Assembly: GCA_949316495.1 (NCBI GenBank)
Contig: OX439001.1
Location: 23,134,501-23,198,500, forward strand
Reading direction: 5' to 3'
DNA: 64,000 nt
Origin: Amphiduros pacificus
Taxonomy: Eukaryota > Annelida > Polychaeta > Phyllodocida > Hesionidae
The translations under genes were made by a program, and so were the position numbers. Of the stretch, positions 1 through 10,839 are shown piece by piece (the first letter of the stretch is position 1; each line of letters begins with the position of its first letter). The notes under the pieces were generated by a model. It saw nothing but the letters and a program-made list of their open reading frames with translations. It was not told the DNA's origin and made no database searches.

Positions 1-3000
1 TTTGATAAGATTAAATTCCATTCAGTAATTGCCATGTATAAATATTTGTGTATAACCATATATGTTTGCTTTCAAAATTAAAATGTTGACATTCTGTTAG
101 ATGTCCATCATATGATATTGAGAATGATAACAATGATAACCAGGCAAAGGGTAAGTTCTTGTAGGCCATTAAGCTTTATGACTGATACATCATCACGCAG
201 AGTCACTGACACAATTGCATGAGCAATGAATCTATCTAATGGATCTGCAAAAATGTTCTCTGTATGGTCAAAAAATATGTGGTCTTGTGCTTACTTATAT
301 AATTTTTAAAATTCTACTTGGGCAAACAATGAAGTTGTCTTTTGCTTTGTAACTTTTTAGAAATAAAGTTATAATTTCTGGTGCTATAATTATAAGCAAC
401 TGAGAGGTGCCAAACTTATTTTTTTATGTACATTGTCCACAACGTAAACTAAGTGCATTGTAGTTCCATATTGCAGAAGGCATAGTGATGTTAATAAAAT
501 CATTGTCATTGACAAACTGCACTAGTGATAATGCAATAATAATAGTAAATGTTACTTTTTATTTAGCACTTTGAAGAAGATTCTATTGAAGAGTGTTATA
601 TGGCACTTAATGCCCCAGTCACATTTGCACTGGGCGCCGACCGGGAAGTAAGAATTCACAGGGTCCCGGGCGTAGGGGATGTTATCAGTGACAACCTGAG
701 ATATGCCGTAGCAATGGTCACATTATTAAAGGGCACCGCACGGCACGTGCAAGATTGAATAGCACAGACATCTTCAGGATATCCTAAAGATTTCTTTTAT
801 CATTTGGCAGATGTCTGAAGTATATCCTAAAAACGTCTATATGATACCTTATGGAGCCCCTAGGATCTGACGATGGCCTGTGAACACATGAAATAAAAAA
901 ATCCTATTTTCACAGTGCAATGCCACCGACAGCCCTTAGATAATCTTAAGATATGCCTGCGGGTCAGCTTGTACATTTAACCTTGGAGTAATTATGAATT
1001 AATAATAATTACTCCAAGATTTAACTAAGATCCACAAATCAAAATCATCACTCACACCACAAGCTTGCAGGTTTTACTAAATTTAACACAACAATGGATA
1101 TTAAAGTCTAAATTCTTTGTGAAAGTTAAATTTGTAAACAATATCTCAATAATAAAACTATGAGCACCATACATGCATCCGATTTATAAACCAAAATTAC
1201 ATGGTCTCACTGCATGAATTTGAACCAGTTGCGGCATGCACAAGACCAACATTGTGTGTTGTGTGATATAGATGGACATATCCATTACCTGAAATTCCTT
1301 ACTCATCAATTTTATGACCTTTATTTCGGAATTTATATTAAAAAGATATTACACTCGGGAAATGAGCTAATGTGAGCATTTATATTTATTATTTTTATTG
1401 GACCCGAACTTCATCCTGTTGCAAATATCACTGCCATGATCTCCTTTGTCTCCATTATTACATCATGTTGACCCTTAAACATCATGCTCTCAAATGAATC
1501 GATTTGACACAACTATTCTTGCTGTCCTCAATGGTCTGTTTAATGAATTGCCCACTATTTTAAGACATATGAAAGTGACCACACTAATCTGAGTACTAAT
1601 CTCGGCAAGCAAATGTTCTCAGCTTGATGCCAGTTAACATTTTAATCTCTAGTGCTAGTGTACCCTGACCTGAGACTTTCCTCTGCATTCCAGGTATTAT
1701 ACTCTCTTTAGCAGAGCCAGGATTTATACCTACCTCGCCATGCAGAGTAAGGTATTCTGGCTTCAGGGAAAAACAAGTCATGCATAAATTCTTTCATTTT
1801 AGCCTCTTCCATTTATGACTATGCCTCAATGTCAAGCTGAAATAAAACCACTTTTTTACACAAATGATTGCAACAAATAGTTATGATATATAAAATATAT
1901 GAAAATTTTTTAGGAGCCAACCTATCCTTAACAAAAGTGATACCATCTATACAGCTTAACATAATTTTGTTAATTCTTTTAGAACTTGTGGACAACCGTA
2001 TACATCATATAGTAACATAATCCTATGGTTCCGAGTTCGTTTGCATTATGAATTAGTCAAATATAACTTATAAATTTGTGCCTCAGAAATGGCATTTTCA
2101 GGGTCATTTTCAGAACCTACAATCTTTTTCACCAAGTTTTATATTTGCAATGAAAATCTCAATATTTCCTAAAATCAGGGCTTGAAAATAAACTTCGGAT
2201 GTTACTTTTTGTATTCTTGGTTCTCTAACAAATGAAATTGCATAGCCATATATAAGAGCCTGCCAGGGATTGGTGATTGGAAAACACTACAGCAACTTTT
2301 TTTCGTCAGACTTCCTCTTTGGTCACGTGCGTGCTTTTATTATGTATGTAATGATTTTCAAAAGGCTTTGCAACAAATCTTTTGGCACGAACGGGCGATA
2401 AAACATGCTTGGTAAGCATGTCCAGGACATGTTATTAACTTGATCTAGAGATATGGCCATTTTACTACCAAGTATACCTAATTCACCATTTGTGGGTTAG
2501 ATATCGATAGAAATGACTACAGACAGTGCCACACCTCTCAAACTATGACATATGCACAATATCTACTTTGTCACAGGAAAGGTTTACCTAAACTATTATA
2601 AAAAAAATTATGACAGACTTCAATTTCCTAAATTATACAAATCTTATATTTGAAGTTTAAAAATGTTTTTATTAAAAATAATCAGGAAGGTACTAGCATG
2701 GTTAATTACTCCATGGTACTAGGTACCCTACAAATGAATCTTTATAAAGGACAACGCAAAGGACACATCTATGATAGTATTTTTAATCAACCCCTTAGAC
2801 TATTTACTAAATATTTGAAAAAAATTGAATCATCACGTCATCATGTTTTCCAAATAAAATGTAATCTAAAGTTAAATTGTTGGGGAAAAATGGTAACTGA
2901 GTCAATAGGTTTCCACTCATTTGTCCAACACAAGTTATCGGTCAATGTTATGAATGCGCAAATCCCATGAGCTTTAGTCCTACACAACTCAATCAAGATA

Positions 3001-4835
3001 AATGTAGCCATTAAAATGCCAAGTAACTAAATTGGTACATAATATGGACATTTTCAGAGGAAAAGGGTCATGCCCATGGTTTAAGAGTTCATCTTCTATA
3101 TTGATGGTATAGGACATGGCCCAGACATGTTTGTCTATACTTTGATGCTATATCGACATGGGTGGCTTTGTTTTTAAAAGCATTTCGGCGGTCTTCCTAA
3201 GGTCGTATCATATATTTATACAATTTCTGCTAATTTTTAATACAGTGTGATATAAAGGAATTGTAATATTATATTGCATTCATATGATTCCAATACAATG
3301 GACGTTAAATGAAAAATAGATTAGTGATAAAAAGTTAAAATTCAGAAATATGAGGTTTCTTTTGGTTTTATTAGTTTATTGCCCTCTTTTGCCAACAAGA
3401 ATTACATAACGGATTGATACGAAACTGTACTTCTCTTGAGACTTTAGTGTGCGCTCTGAGCTTTTAATAAATGTCCTGCGTGGGGAATGCATGATCCGCA
3501 CCTAAATGTGGACATCTCGAATATGAGAACTCCACTGACTGTTTTAATGGTTAACCCTTGAGAACAACTGAAAATGTTTATTGAAAAACAAACACATGAT
3601 ACAAGTACAGTCGATGTTTTACTAGATACTGGTACAAAAGGTGTTTTACATTTTGATTTTGACATACTGTGAGGTATTCAGGGCTGATTATTATGTCATA
3701 AGCCTTGCCCTATACTGATATAACAAATACTGTGTCTATGACTGTATGCTGTCATATTGTCATGCTTCTCCATAGTCACAAGATAAAGCTCTATTAAGCT
3801 GACCAATCCTCAGACATTCCAATACAACTTAAATAAATAATTATGGCAAATGAACCTGTAACTTAAAATAACATCTTACAGACTATAGATTGTGTCATGA
3901 TCGCAATAATCAAATGTGATTATATTTTCTTGCATATTTAAAGAAAATTATAGAAGAGCTTATTTTCAATACATTTGAAGTATTATTTGCGTTCTACTGA
4001 AATAACCGACAGTTATTTATCATTTGTGTTGCTTGTATCCTGGCAATCAGAAAGTCATATATTTTATTATCAAGGAAGATGAACTAAAATACCTTTTACA
4101 TATATTTTGATTGCTAAAAAATAACAATTAGTCATACTTGTATTTTGATATGTCTGTTACCACTGCAAATAATTCAGATGCTATTTGCGACTTGAAAGAA
4201 ATACAAGTGAAAAGGAATTCTTAATATACATGACATTTGTGGCCAACGTTATGAGTGGTAAGCTATCATTACTTATTTTCCATGGATGCATAAAATGCAA
4301 AGCATTGATTTAAACAAAATATTTGTAGATACATCATTCTCTGAAATGCCCATAACCTAATACATTATCATTGGCACAGACATTATATCTTCCAACTGCA
4401 GTAAAACATATCACAATTATTTAAAGGTGTCATGATGTTAACACAACATATTTTCTAGCGGTGATTAGCTGATTAAGATCTGTTATGTTCAAATATATGT
4501 AACTTATATTCTATTTACAAAATATATTAAATATGTTAAATGAAAATGACAAATGTACATATGAATATATTTTGCATCTGATATTTAAAATCCGGAATCA
4601 AAATAGTCTTCACATTCCAGCAGATAAAGAGACATGTGCATCTCATTTATCATATTTTCTTACCCCATTTACGTGCTTATTATAACTTAAGAACGTAAAT
4701 ACATTATCATTGATGCTATTATTTAGCCTGTTGTTAATGTAATGAATGGTTGTTATCCTGATCACGGTGTTCAGGTGTTATATGTGAACATAAATTTAAT
4801 CATATATAAAGTATCAATAAAACATTTCAAGGGAA
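1..4835. other. AT-rich non-coding sequence, no gene recognised
   Basis: I see no convincing coding region here. The open frames are short, lack splice-site context and resemble no family I know. Two local structures stand out. A GC-richer stretch at about 605-760 contains a CCAGT/ACTGG inverted pair. A perfect 14-bp inverted repeat lies at 982-1018. The rest is ordinary AT-rich sequence that could be intergenic or intronic. Confidence 0.5.
982..1018. repeat. Perfect 14-bp inverted repeat (hairpin)
   Basis: The arms CTTGGAGTAATTAT and ATAATTACTCCAAG flank a 9-base spacer with no mismatch. A related but shortened sequence occurs near 14631-14652 (CTTGGATTAATTACTCCGAG). This suggests a dispersed foldback repeat rather than a chance palindrome. 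Confidence 0.6.
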
Positions 4836-4841
4836 TTTATT
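4836..4841 (-). terminator. Poly(A) signal overlapping the stop codon of the small heat-shock gene
   Basis: On the minus strand the end of the gene reads TTTTGAATAAATTC, so the canonical AATAAA hexamer shares its first base with the TGA stop. If used, the 3' UTR would be only a few tens of bases. An ATTAAA variant lies about 45 bases further downstream and could be used instead. Confidence 0.45.
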
Positions 4842-5776
4842 CAAAAGGTCGCACTTCCATTTGCAAAAGGGGAAAGTGGGACGTTGACCACCAGTCTCCC
4901 ATCATCCCCTAGTCGGGAGGATATCCGGTTGACATCAGCATTCTCAGGTAATATGTACCGCTTTATAAGTTGCCGATGTCTGACTGTATCTCCTCCTTTA
5001 ATGTCTCGGTCTTTCTCGGCATGAATTAACAGTTCTCCTCTTTCGTTGACTCGGACTTTTAATTCCCAATGTTTCACCTCATGGCCCACATTGACTAAAA
5101 TCTCCACACTTTTGCCACCACTTGGACCAGTCTTTATTTGATTTATAAATGATTTAGCTTTCCTCTTCTCTGGTTCAAAATAGAACATAAGAGGTACTTC
5201 AATGCAGAGTATACCTTCTCGGTTGAGCTTTGTGCTTATTCTGACCTCGTCAGCAAATTTTGGCAGCGCCACCTTTTGTGTGAAGGTACGCGTGACATTG
5301 CCGGGTTCGGCAGGTTTGCAAGCCGTCACAATAAGCTTCCCCTGCAGCTTATCCACGGTAACAGATAACCCAGAAGACGGGTACTCACTCACGTCCACGA
5401 ATGCCTTAAACACAGGCCGCCCAGTGCTCTGGTCAACAAAGCCATTCTTAGCCTCCCCCGCCGGAGAACCTCCAGGTCCATTCTTAATACTTTTCTCCAC
5501 CGCCCTTTCAATTCTCAGGCCTTGTATCATCTTTTCTACCTCATCTTTCCACTCTGCCCTTTGACCTTCAAGTTCATGCTGGACATCTTGTAGGAATTTT
5601 CTTTCTTTCAACACTTTGGAGTTTTTCACTTTTTGGTGGTGGCCTGCCTTCCTCTGTCGGAGGTCGGTCGCTCCTCCCCCATTTGCACTATGAGGTCTTT
5701 GAGAGCCAGCTTGGCTGTATTCAGGGTCACCGCCGTACTCCTCTGATATAATACCCAGGGCACCTTGATCCAGCAT
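4841..5776 (-). CDS. Small heat-shock protein with two alpha-crystallin (Hsp20) domains
   Basis: This is a 311-residue, intronless frame. The N-terminal part is polar, with a charged helix at about residues 40-95 rich in Lys, Glu and Arg. The first alpha-crystallin-like domain is at about 122-196 (FVDVSEYP, then an ALPKFADEVRIS segment and ILCIEVPL). The second is at about 224-302 (VEILVNVG, YILPENADVNRISS, and GRLVVNVPLSP, the usual G-x-L closing strand). Small heat-shock proteins are ATP-independent cytosolic holdases for unfolding clients. Double-domain forms are known, for example the schistosome p40 egg antigen. I chose the first ATG in frame. The frame stays open without a further ATG to about 5881, so a spliced upstream exon is possible. 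A TTCTTGAA pair at 5977-5984 could be half of a heat-shock element. The family assignment is firm; the exact start is not. Confidence 0.85.
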   Translation of the reverse strand: MLDQGALGIISEEYGGDPEYSQAGSQRPHSANGGGATDLRQRKAGHHQKVKNSKVLKERKFLQDVQHELEGQRAEWKDEVEKMIQGLRIERAVEKSIKNGPGGSPAGEAKNGFVDQSTGRPVFKAFVDVSEYPSSGLSVTVDKLQGKLIVTACKPAEPGNVTRTFTQKVALPKFADEVRISTKLNREGILCIEVPLMFYFEPEKRKAKSFINQIKTGPSGGKSVEILVNVGHEVKHWELKVRVNERGELLIHAEKDRDIKGGDTVRHRQLIKRYILPENADVNRISSRLGDDGRLVVNVPLSPFANGSATF

Positions 5777-5976
5777 TTTGTAGGTTGGCCTTTTTAAGGC
5801 ATGTGGATCTTTTCCACACTTTCCCACATTAATATCACCACATACGTGGGTACCACAGATACTCCGAGGAAAATAGACGGTCTACGTTATCACGTCCAGC
5901 TCATCTGGAAGTAACAGAACAAAATCATTATCAAATATGTAAGCTCCATATAATATACAGAAATTATCTTAGGTTG

Positions 5977-5984
5977 TTCTTGAA
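5977..5984. promoter_or_regulatory. Possible heat-shock element core
   Basis: TTCTTGAA matches two inverted nGAAn units, about 200 bases upstream of the chosen ATG of the small heat-shock gene. Functional elements usually have three or more units and I see no clear third one, so this is only suggestive. Confidence 0.2.
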
Positions 5985-6029
5985 CATCATTTGTTACATT
6001 TGAATTTTTATATCAAGCTGCATAAAGAT

Positions 6030-6033
<4 letters not shown>

Positions 6034-6123
<90 letters not shown>
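6034..6123. repeat. (TA)n microsatellite
   Basis: This is an uninterrupted TA dinucleotide run of about 90 bases, just upstream of the small heat-shock gene. Translated frames across it (poly Tyr-Ile) are artefacts. Confidence 0.95.
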
Positions 6124-6126
<3 letters not shown>

Positions 6127-6159
6127 TTTATGCATATATAAAAGCATATATAAAATATA

Positions 6160-6270
6160 TATAAAAGCCTGAAGAAGTCCCTTGAAGGACTGAAACATGT
6201 CGCAATAAAAGATTTTAACTCTTTGTCAACACGAACTTTGTTGGATTACTTTCATCACCTTTTTACTTTG
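6160..6270 (+). repeat. Small repeat tail with a hammerhead-like core
   Basis: CTGAAGA at 6169-6175 fits the hammerhead consensus CUGANGA. It is followed by a perfect 5-bp stem (AGTCC/GGACT, six-base loop), then GAAA at 6192-6195, then the palindrome ACATGTC. Type I hammerheads of Penelope-like elements and retrozymes have this order. Stem III here has no loop and would form only between two molecules. Stem I is just two base pairs before mismatches. It could be a decayed ribozyme in a retroelement tail, or a chance match. Confidence 0.35.
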
Positions 6271-6299
6271 TAGTATATATATATATAAATATATATATG

Positions 6300-6450
6300 A
6301 GGACTTTATAGGTATAAAGTTGCTTAAAGGTGAGCGAGGTATGGGGGGTGACTCCAAGTGTCAAGCCGAGCCGCCCAGCTAATTGTAATTTCAAAGCAAG
6401 CGCGCATATATAAGATGCTGCATTCCACTGGCTCGGCCTCTTAGTCTCTC
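6300..6450 (+). other. GC-rich block with TATA-like box between TA tracts
   Basis: A short CpG-containing segment sits between two TA microsatellites. It has GCCGAGC and GGCTCGGCC as an imperfect inverted pair and a CATATATAAG box about 25 bases before a pyrimidine-rich run. It looks like a small promoter or the end of a mobile element, but no reading frame follows it. Confidence 0.25.
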
Positions 6451-6452
6451 TT

Positions 6453-6454
<2 letters not shown>

Positions 6455-6526
<72 letters not shown>
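6455..6526. repeat. (TA)n microsatellite
   Basis: This is a TA run of about 70 bases with one AAT interruption. Confidence 0.9.
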
Positions 6527-6539
6527 CTGTGCATAGTTC

Positions 6540-9500
6540 CATGGTAACGGTCCTGTAATGGTCTACAGTACTGGACGTCTCCATTTCAAAGTGTATTTTG
6601 GTTGAGATTGTCCGACCTAAGAGACATTACTACCTTTACCCTTTGGTCTACTTTGTTGGTTTATGTCTGAATGTTTCCGCTGCCGAAGTCACTTTTGCTT
6701 TCAAGGTGAGCATGCCGACACGAAGGCACACCACAGTATCTCTACAGACATACACAACAGAATCAGTTCCCTTCTTTTTCTGCATGTCAGTAGCTTGGAA
6801 AGATGTGTCCCATTTACAATGGCAACTAACCTGGCGATGATTGCCAAACAGGAATGCTTCCCTTACAAACTGTGCCAGCTTTTTTGCTTAGAAGTCTTGT
6901 CATGGGCGAATTAGATTTTTTAAGACACTATATCTTTCCCTATTTAAGTGCCATGTTGCTGAATACAACGAGGAGTATGGTAAATCTCTTGGGTGAAGTC
7001 AGGAATAGTATTTGGTACCGGTGTAATCTATGCTTTTTAAAGAACATCCATATGGGTCGTCAAACAATACTATTGTGTTTTGGCATTCAACAACCCATAT
7101 TTAAACAACCCATGTTTTGAGTTACCTAATATGTGTTGCCTGGATGGGATGCTCGCTTGTGGGAAGGCAATGTCACTCTTCCTGTCATGTATGCTTGACA
7201 TGAGTTTCATACTGCGCAGTAGGGCAGTGAAAAGTCACTTGCTGAGTGACGTTATGAACAGTGCATGGGCAATACTTGACAAACTTGCTTCGCTGAGGCA
7301 ACCACTGACACGAGCCTGACCCCTGGTGGCAACTACAAAGCACTGTGAATTGACTCAGAAAAAAACATGCAAGATCTAACAGTCTTCCAATATGGTGTTT
7401 GTGACACATAAATGGTGAAGCATAGAATTTATTGCGCCAGATGAAAACAATACACAACTCTTTTTCAGAGTGTGGGGTTTATCTGCCAGCGGTTAACATC
7501 AAATGAACACATGAAAGTCCAACCTTTTGATGAAAGAAAACTATTGTGAAATTAAAAAATATACATTTTTAAGCTGAGCGCTTTAGGGACTGATAATGAT
7601 TTAATTAGCAATGCTATCATGTCTTTATTATATTTATATATAACATCCTCGGATCATAAATCTACGTTTCGGAAATGTAGGAAGGATGATAAATGCGGAG
7701 AGTGGTGTGAATTTTAATGGCCCCTTCCTATAAGGCCCCCTCTGTTTCTTATCAGTTGGGTGGTCACTGTTGCTGTGGGTTTGCTAACCCCTATCATAAT
7801 TAGATATATACACTGGTCTAGTTTTGCACATCCGTGGACCGTCTCTAACACTTTGTACAATTGTTTATGACTACTAAATACCTTAATATTACAGTAATAA
7901 TGCAATTATGCATGCACTAACGAGAAGATATCCTTCAGCTTTATTCTCAATAACTCATTATAGTTATTCATTTTTATTTGTTCAGCTTTATCGTTATTAG
8001 GTTTAAAATGCCTATATTTGTCTCTTCTTTCTTTCAATCGGACACAAGACAAGTATCTGCAAGTATTGAATGTTAATACTTATTTACACAGGCACCATAA
8101 TTACTTCGTGTGGCTGCAAGGGGTTAAACGCTTCAAATTATACATATCTCAGCTACTCTACGAGGTGAAGCCGTGATCTCACCAGGGATGTTCATATTGG
8201 CTACGCTAAAATATTACATTGTGATTTTTTGTTTGTCCATCTGTTGGTCTGCCATATTTCAATCTTTAAATATATGACTGGTACAAACCTTTTCTACATT
8301 GGTTTTGTTTTTTATGATATATATTTTATACAATATAATCCAACCCTACCTCTATATTTCTACCACTCCTTATATCAGTATTAAATAAAATCAAAAACAC
8401 AATAATGCGTCTCTTGCAAACATTAATGTCCGCAAATTCCTCAAGTTATGTAAATATTGAACGGTGACCCTCAGAGGGACCTTTATGCTTTTTTCATAAA
8501 CGTTACCCATTGTAATATTTTTTTTCTATTTTGAGGACTGAAAATCTGTGGGAGTGTTTGCCAGCACGATTAAGCCACAATTGTCAACATCAACTAAGCC
8601 CACCTGTTGCCAAACGCGGTGGCAGAAAACACAGACGGTCTTATTCACCAGGCTGGCTCTTATGTATAGTTTATGTTGAGCCGTTCTTTGAAATGCTTTA
8701 GGAATGAACTCAGGTTGAGACGTTACTTTGTTTTTGAAACACCCTTCAGCAACAAACAGATCTTTGTCCATCTTGTGCCAAATGTAAAAAAAACTCCTTC
8801 TCGGGGATAGCAAAGCAATTTCACTGGAGCCAATATGGTTAAACGTTCAGTTTAGAAATATCAACTCTGAATATTTGAAGTGCATTGACGTTATAAAATG
8901 TTTATCCACAAACACACATATGCATAAATATATCTATGCATATGTAATTCATCCATATATTATATCTGTGCAGATAATTATTTTTTTGTCTCCTTATAGT
9001 GTCTATAGTAATCGCCAGTCTCGGTAGTTTAACGATTTATATATGGAGCGGTATGTTGGTGTTTATAGAATATAAATTTATTGACTATTATGATAAAATT
9101 ATATTCTGATCAGGACTTTAAAAATAATCAACTCTTGTGCACATGTCCATCAACAGTAAAACGCTTTGATCTTTGTCACATAATCTCATAATTCATGAGA
9201 CATTATTTACATAGAGATATTTTTATCATAACGAGAATGACATTCATTATAAGAGAGATACGCTTGATAGAGAGAAAAATAGAAAAAATTCTTTGCCGGA
9301 TTATGACAGGAACTATACAACTATCAACATTTAGGTTTGAAAACACACTATCAATCAAAATGTACATTGACAACTGAAGTTATGTAGATTTATGTATTTA
9401 TTGCGTTATGCTCTAGGTATTAACCGTGACAGACATTACTTTTAAATTTACATTAACAAAAGGCACTTTTTTCATTTCGAGATGCCTCAGAAAGCATTGA

Positions 9501-10700
9501 TAACAAAACGGATTTATACTGATGTTTTTTAATGAAAGCTTGTCACCACACATAATGTGTGAGACCTTGGTTTTATGTGTATGTCAATTTATACCCTTAA
9601 GTGACTGTGACTAAAATTAGGTTAAACATTTACTGTGCAGACAAATTCACCACCATTAATGTATATTGCAAAATCAAATATGATAAATTTGCTCTTTAAG
9701 ATAAGTACACATTCCTCATTGATGTAAATTACACGGAATATCAAGATAGTCATGCATGAATATTTATAGATTTATTCATTGTCTTACCGAAAACTAACAT
9801 GAGGTTAGTAGCAGTATTAGCATAATGGCGGCAAAAGGATCCCAAACCATAACATCTCACCTACTACCTAAATAACCAATCACCCATTGCCAAACACACT
9901 TTGCAATTTTGTTCTCTGATAGTAAAGGGTGTATTTTAGCGTTTATGTAGTACTTGTGTCCAGTTTGTCTATATCTGACCGCTTGACTGTGTTTTTCACC
10001 TGTATGTATACATGTATCGGTGGCACCCAGGTGACAAGGGTGACACTGGAAATGTGTCCCTATCCCCCATCATACAGATCAAAGGGATCAAATGTCACAT
10101 GAGAGATACCAGTCACAATAGAGGTGACACATCACCCATCTACACAAATCCTCATCCACCATAACCACAGCTATTTGCTTGACTGGAATAATCTAAAATT
10201 TTAATTTGTGTGAGCTGAATGTTAAAATATTTTTTATCATGTTCAAGTAGTGTGTTTTATTTTATGTAAATCCTAGAAATAGCGAGGAGAAGAGCACATA
10301 TGGCATGTGGGAATTATTTCCTTTTAGGACAGAAATTTAAACATATATGTGTCTATTTTGATTACTTCAGTTCATAGTTTTGTCTGAATATAGATATTTT
10401 GGGTTATACTCATGTATAATTAATTGTAAAATATAAAAGAATATACATAGAGAAGATGGTCATTATTGTATTACATGTATGGCACATAGAACAGTGGGTA
10501 TGCAAGTACACGAATGTTTAACCCGATCTGGGCTAGCACCTACTCACTCTATACACGGTGAAGGGCATTTGTATGGAGAATGGACTCTAGACCATATGTG
10601 ACTTGCCAGGAGCATGGGATACATTCACATACACACTCAGGCATTATGTATGGGGTAAATACGTGAATTATGCCCTCCATTGTCTTACTTTATAAATATG
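6540..10700. other. No recognised gene; a few unassigned open stretches
   Basis: The segment 6600-7460 is poor in stop codons on both strands and slightly GC-richer than its surroundings, so it may hold a decayed exon or transposon. The frame at 8526-8813 (-) also matches nothing I know. The rest is AT-rich sequence without repeats I can identify. Confidence 0.35.
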
Positions 10701-10704
10701 TCAC

Positions 10705-10705
<1 letters not shown>

Positions 10706-10794
<89 letters not shown>

Positions 10795-10796
10795 TA
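10706..10796. repeat. (TA)n microsatellite
   Basis: This is a TA run of about 90 bases with one TG interruption. It is followed by two direct copies of a 19-base unit (TAATTCAAATAACACTATA) at about 10795-10832. Confidence 0.95.
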
Positions 10797-10839
10797 ATTC
10801 AAATAACACTATAATTCAAATAACACTATAAGTTTTTTT

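Noticed and set aside
5202-5564. 120-codon frame on the plus strand
   Set aside because: It is antisense to the small heat-shock gene and only a shadow of its codon composition.
6013-6198. Tyr-Ile repeat frame
   Set aside because: It is translation of the TA microsatellite.
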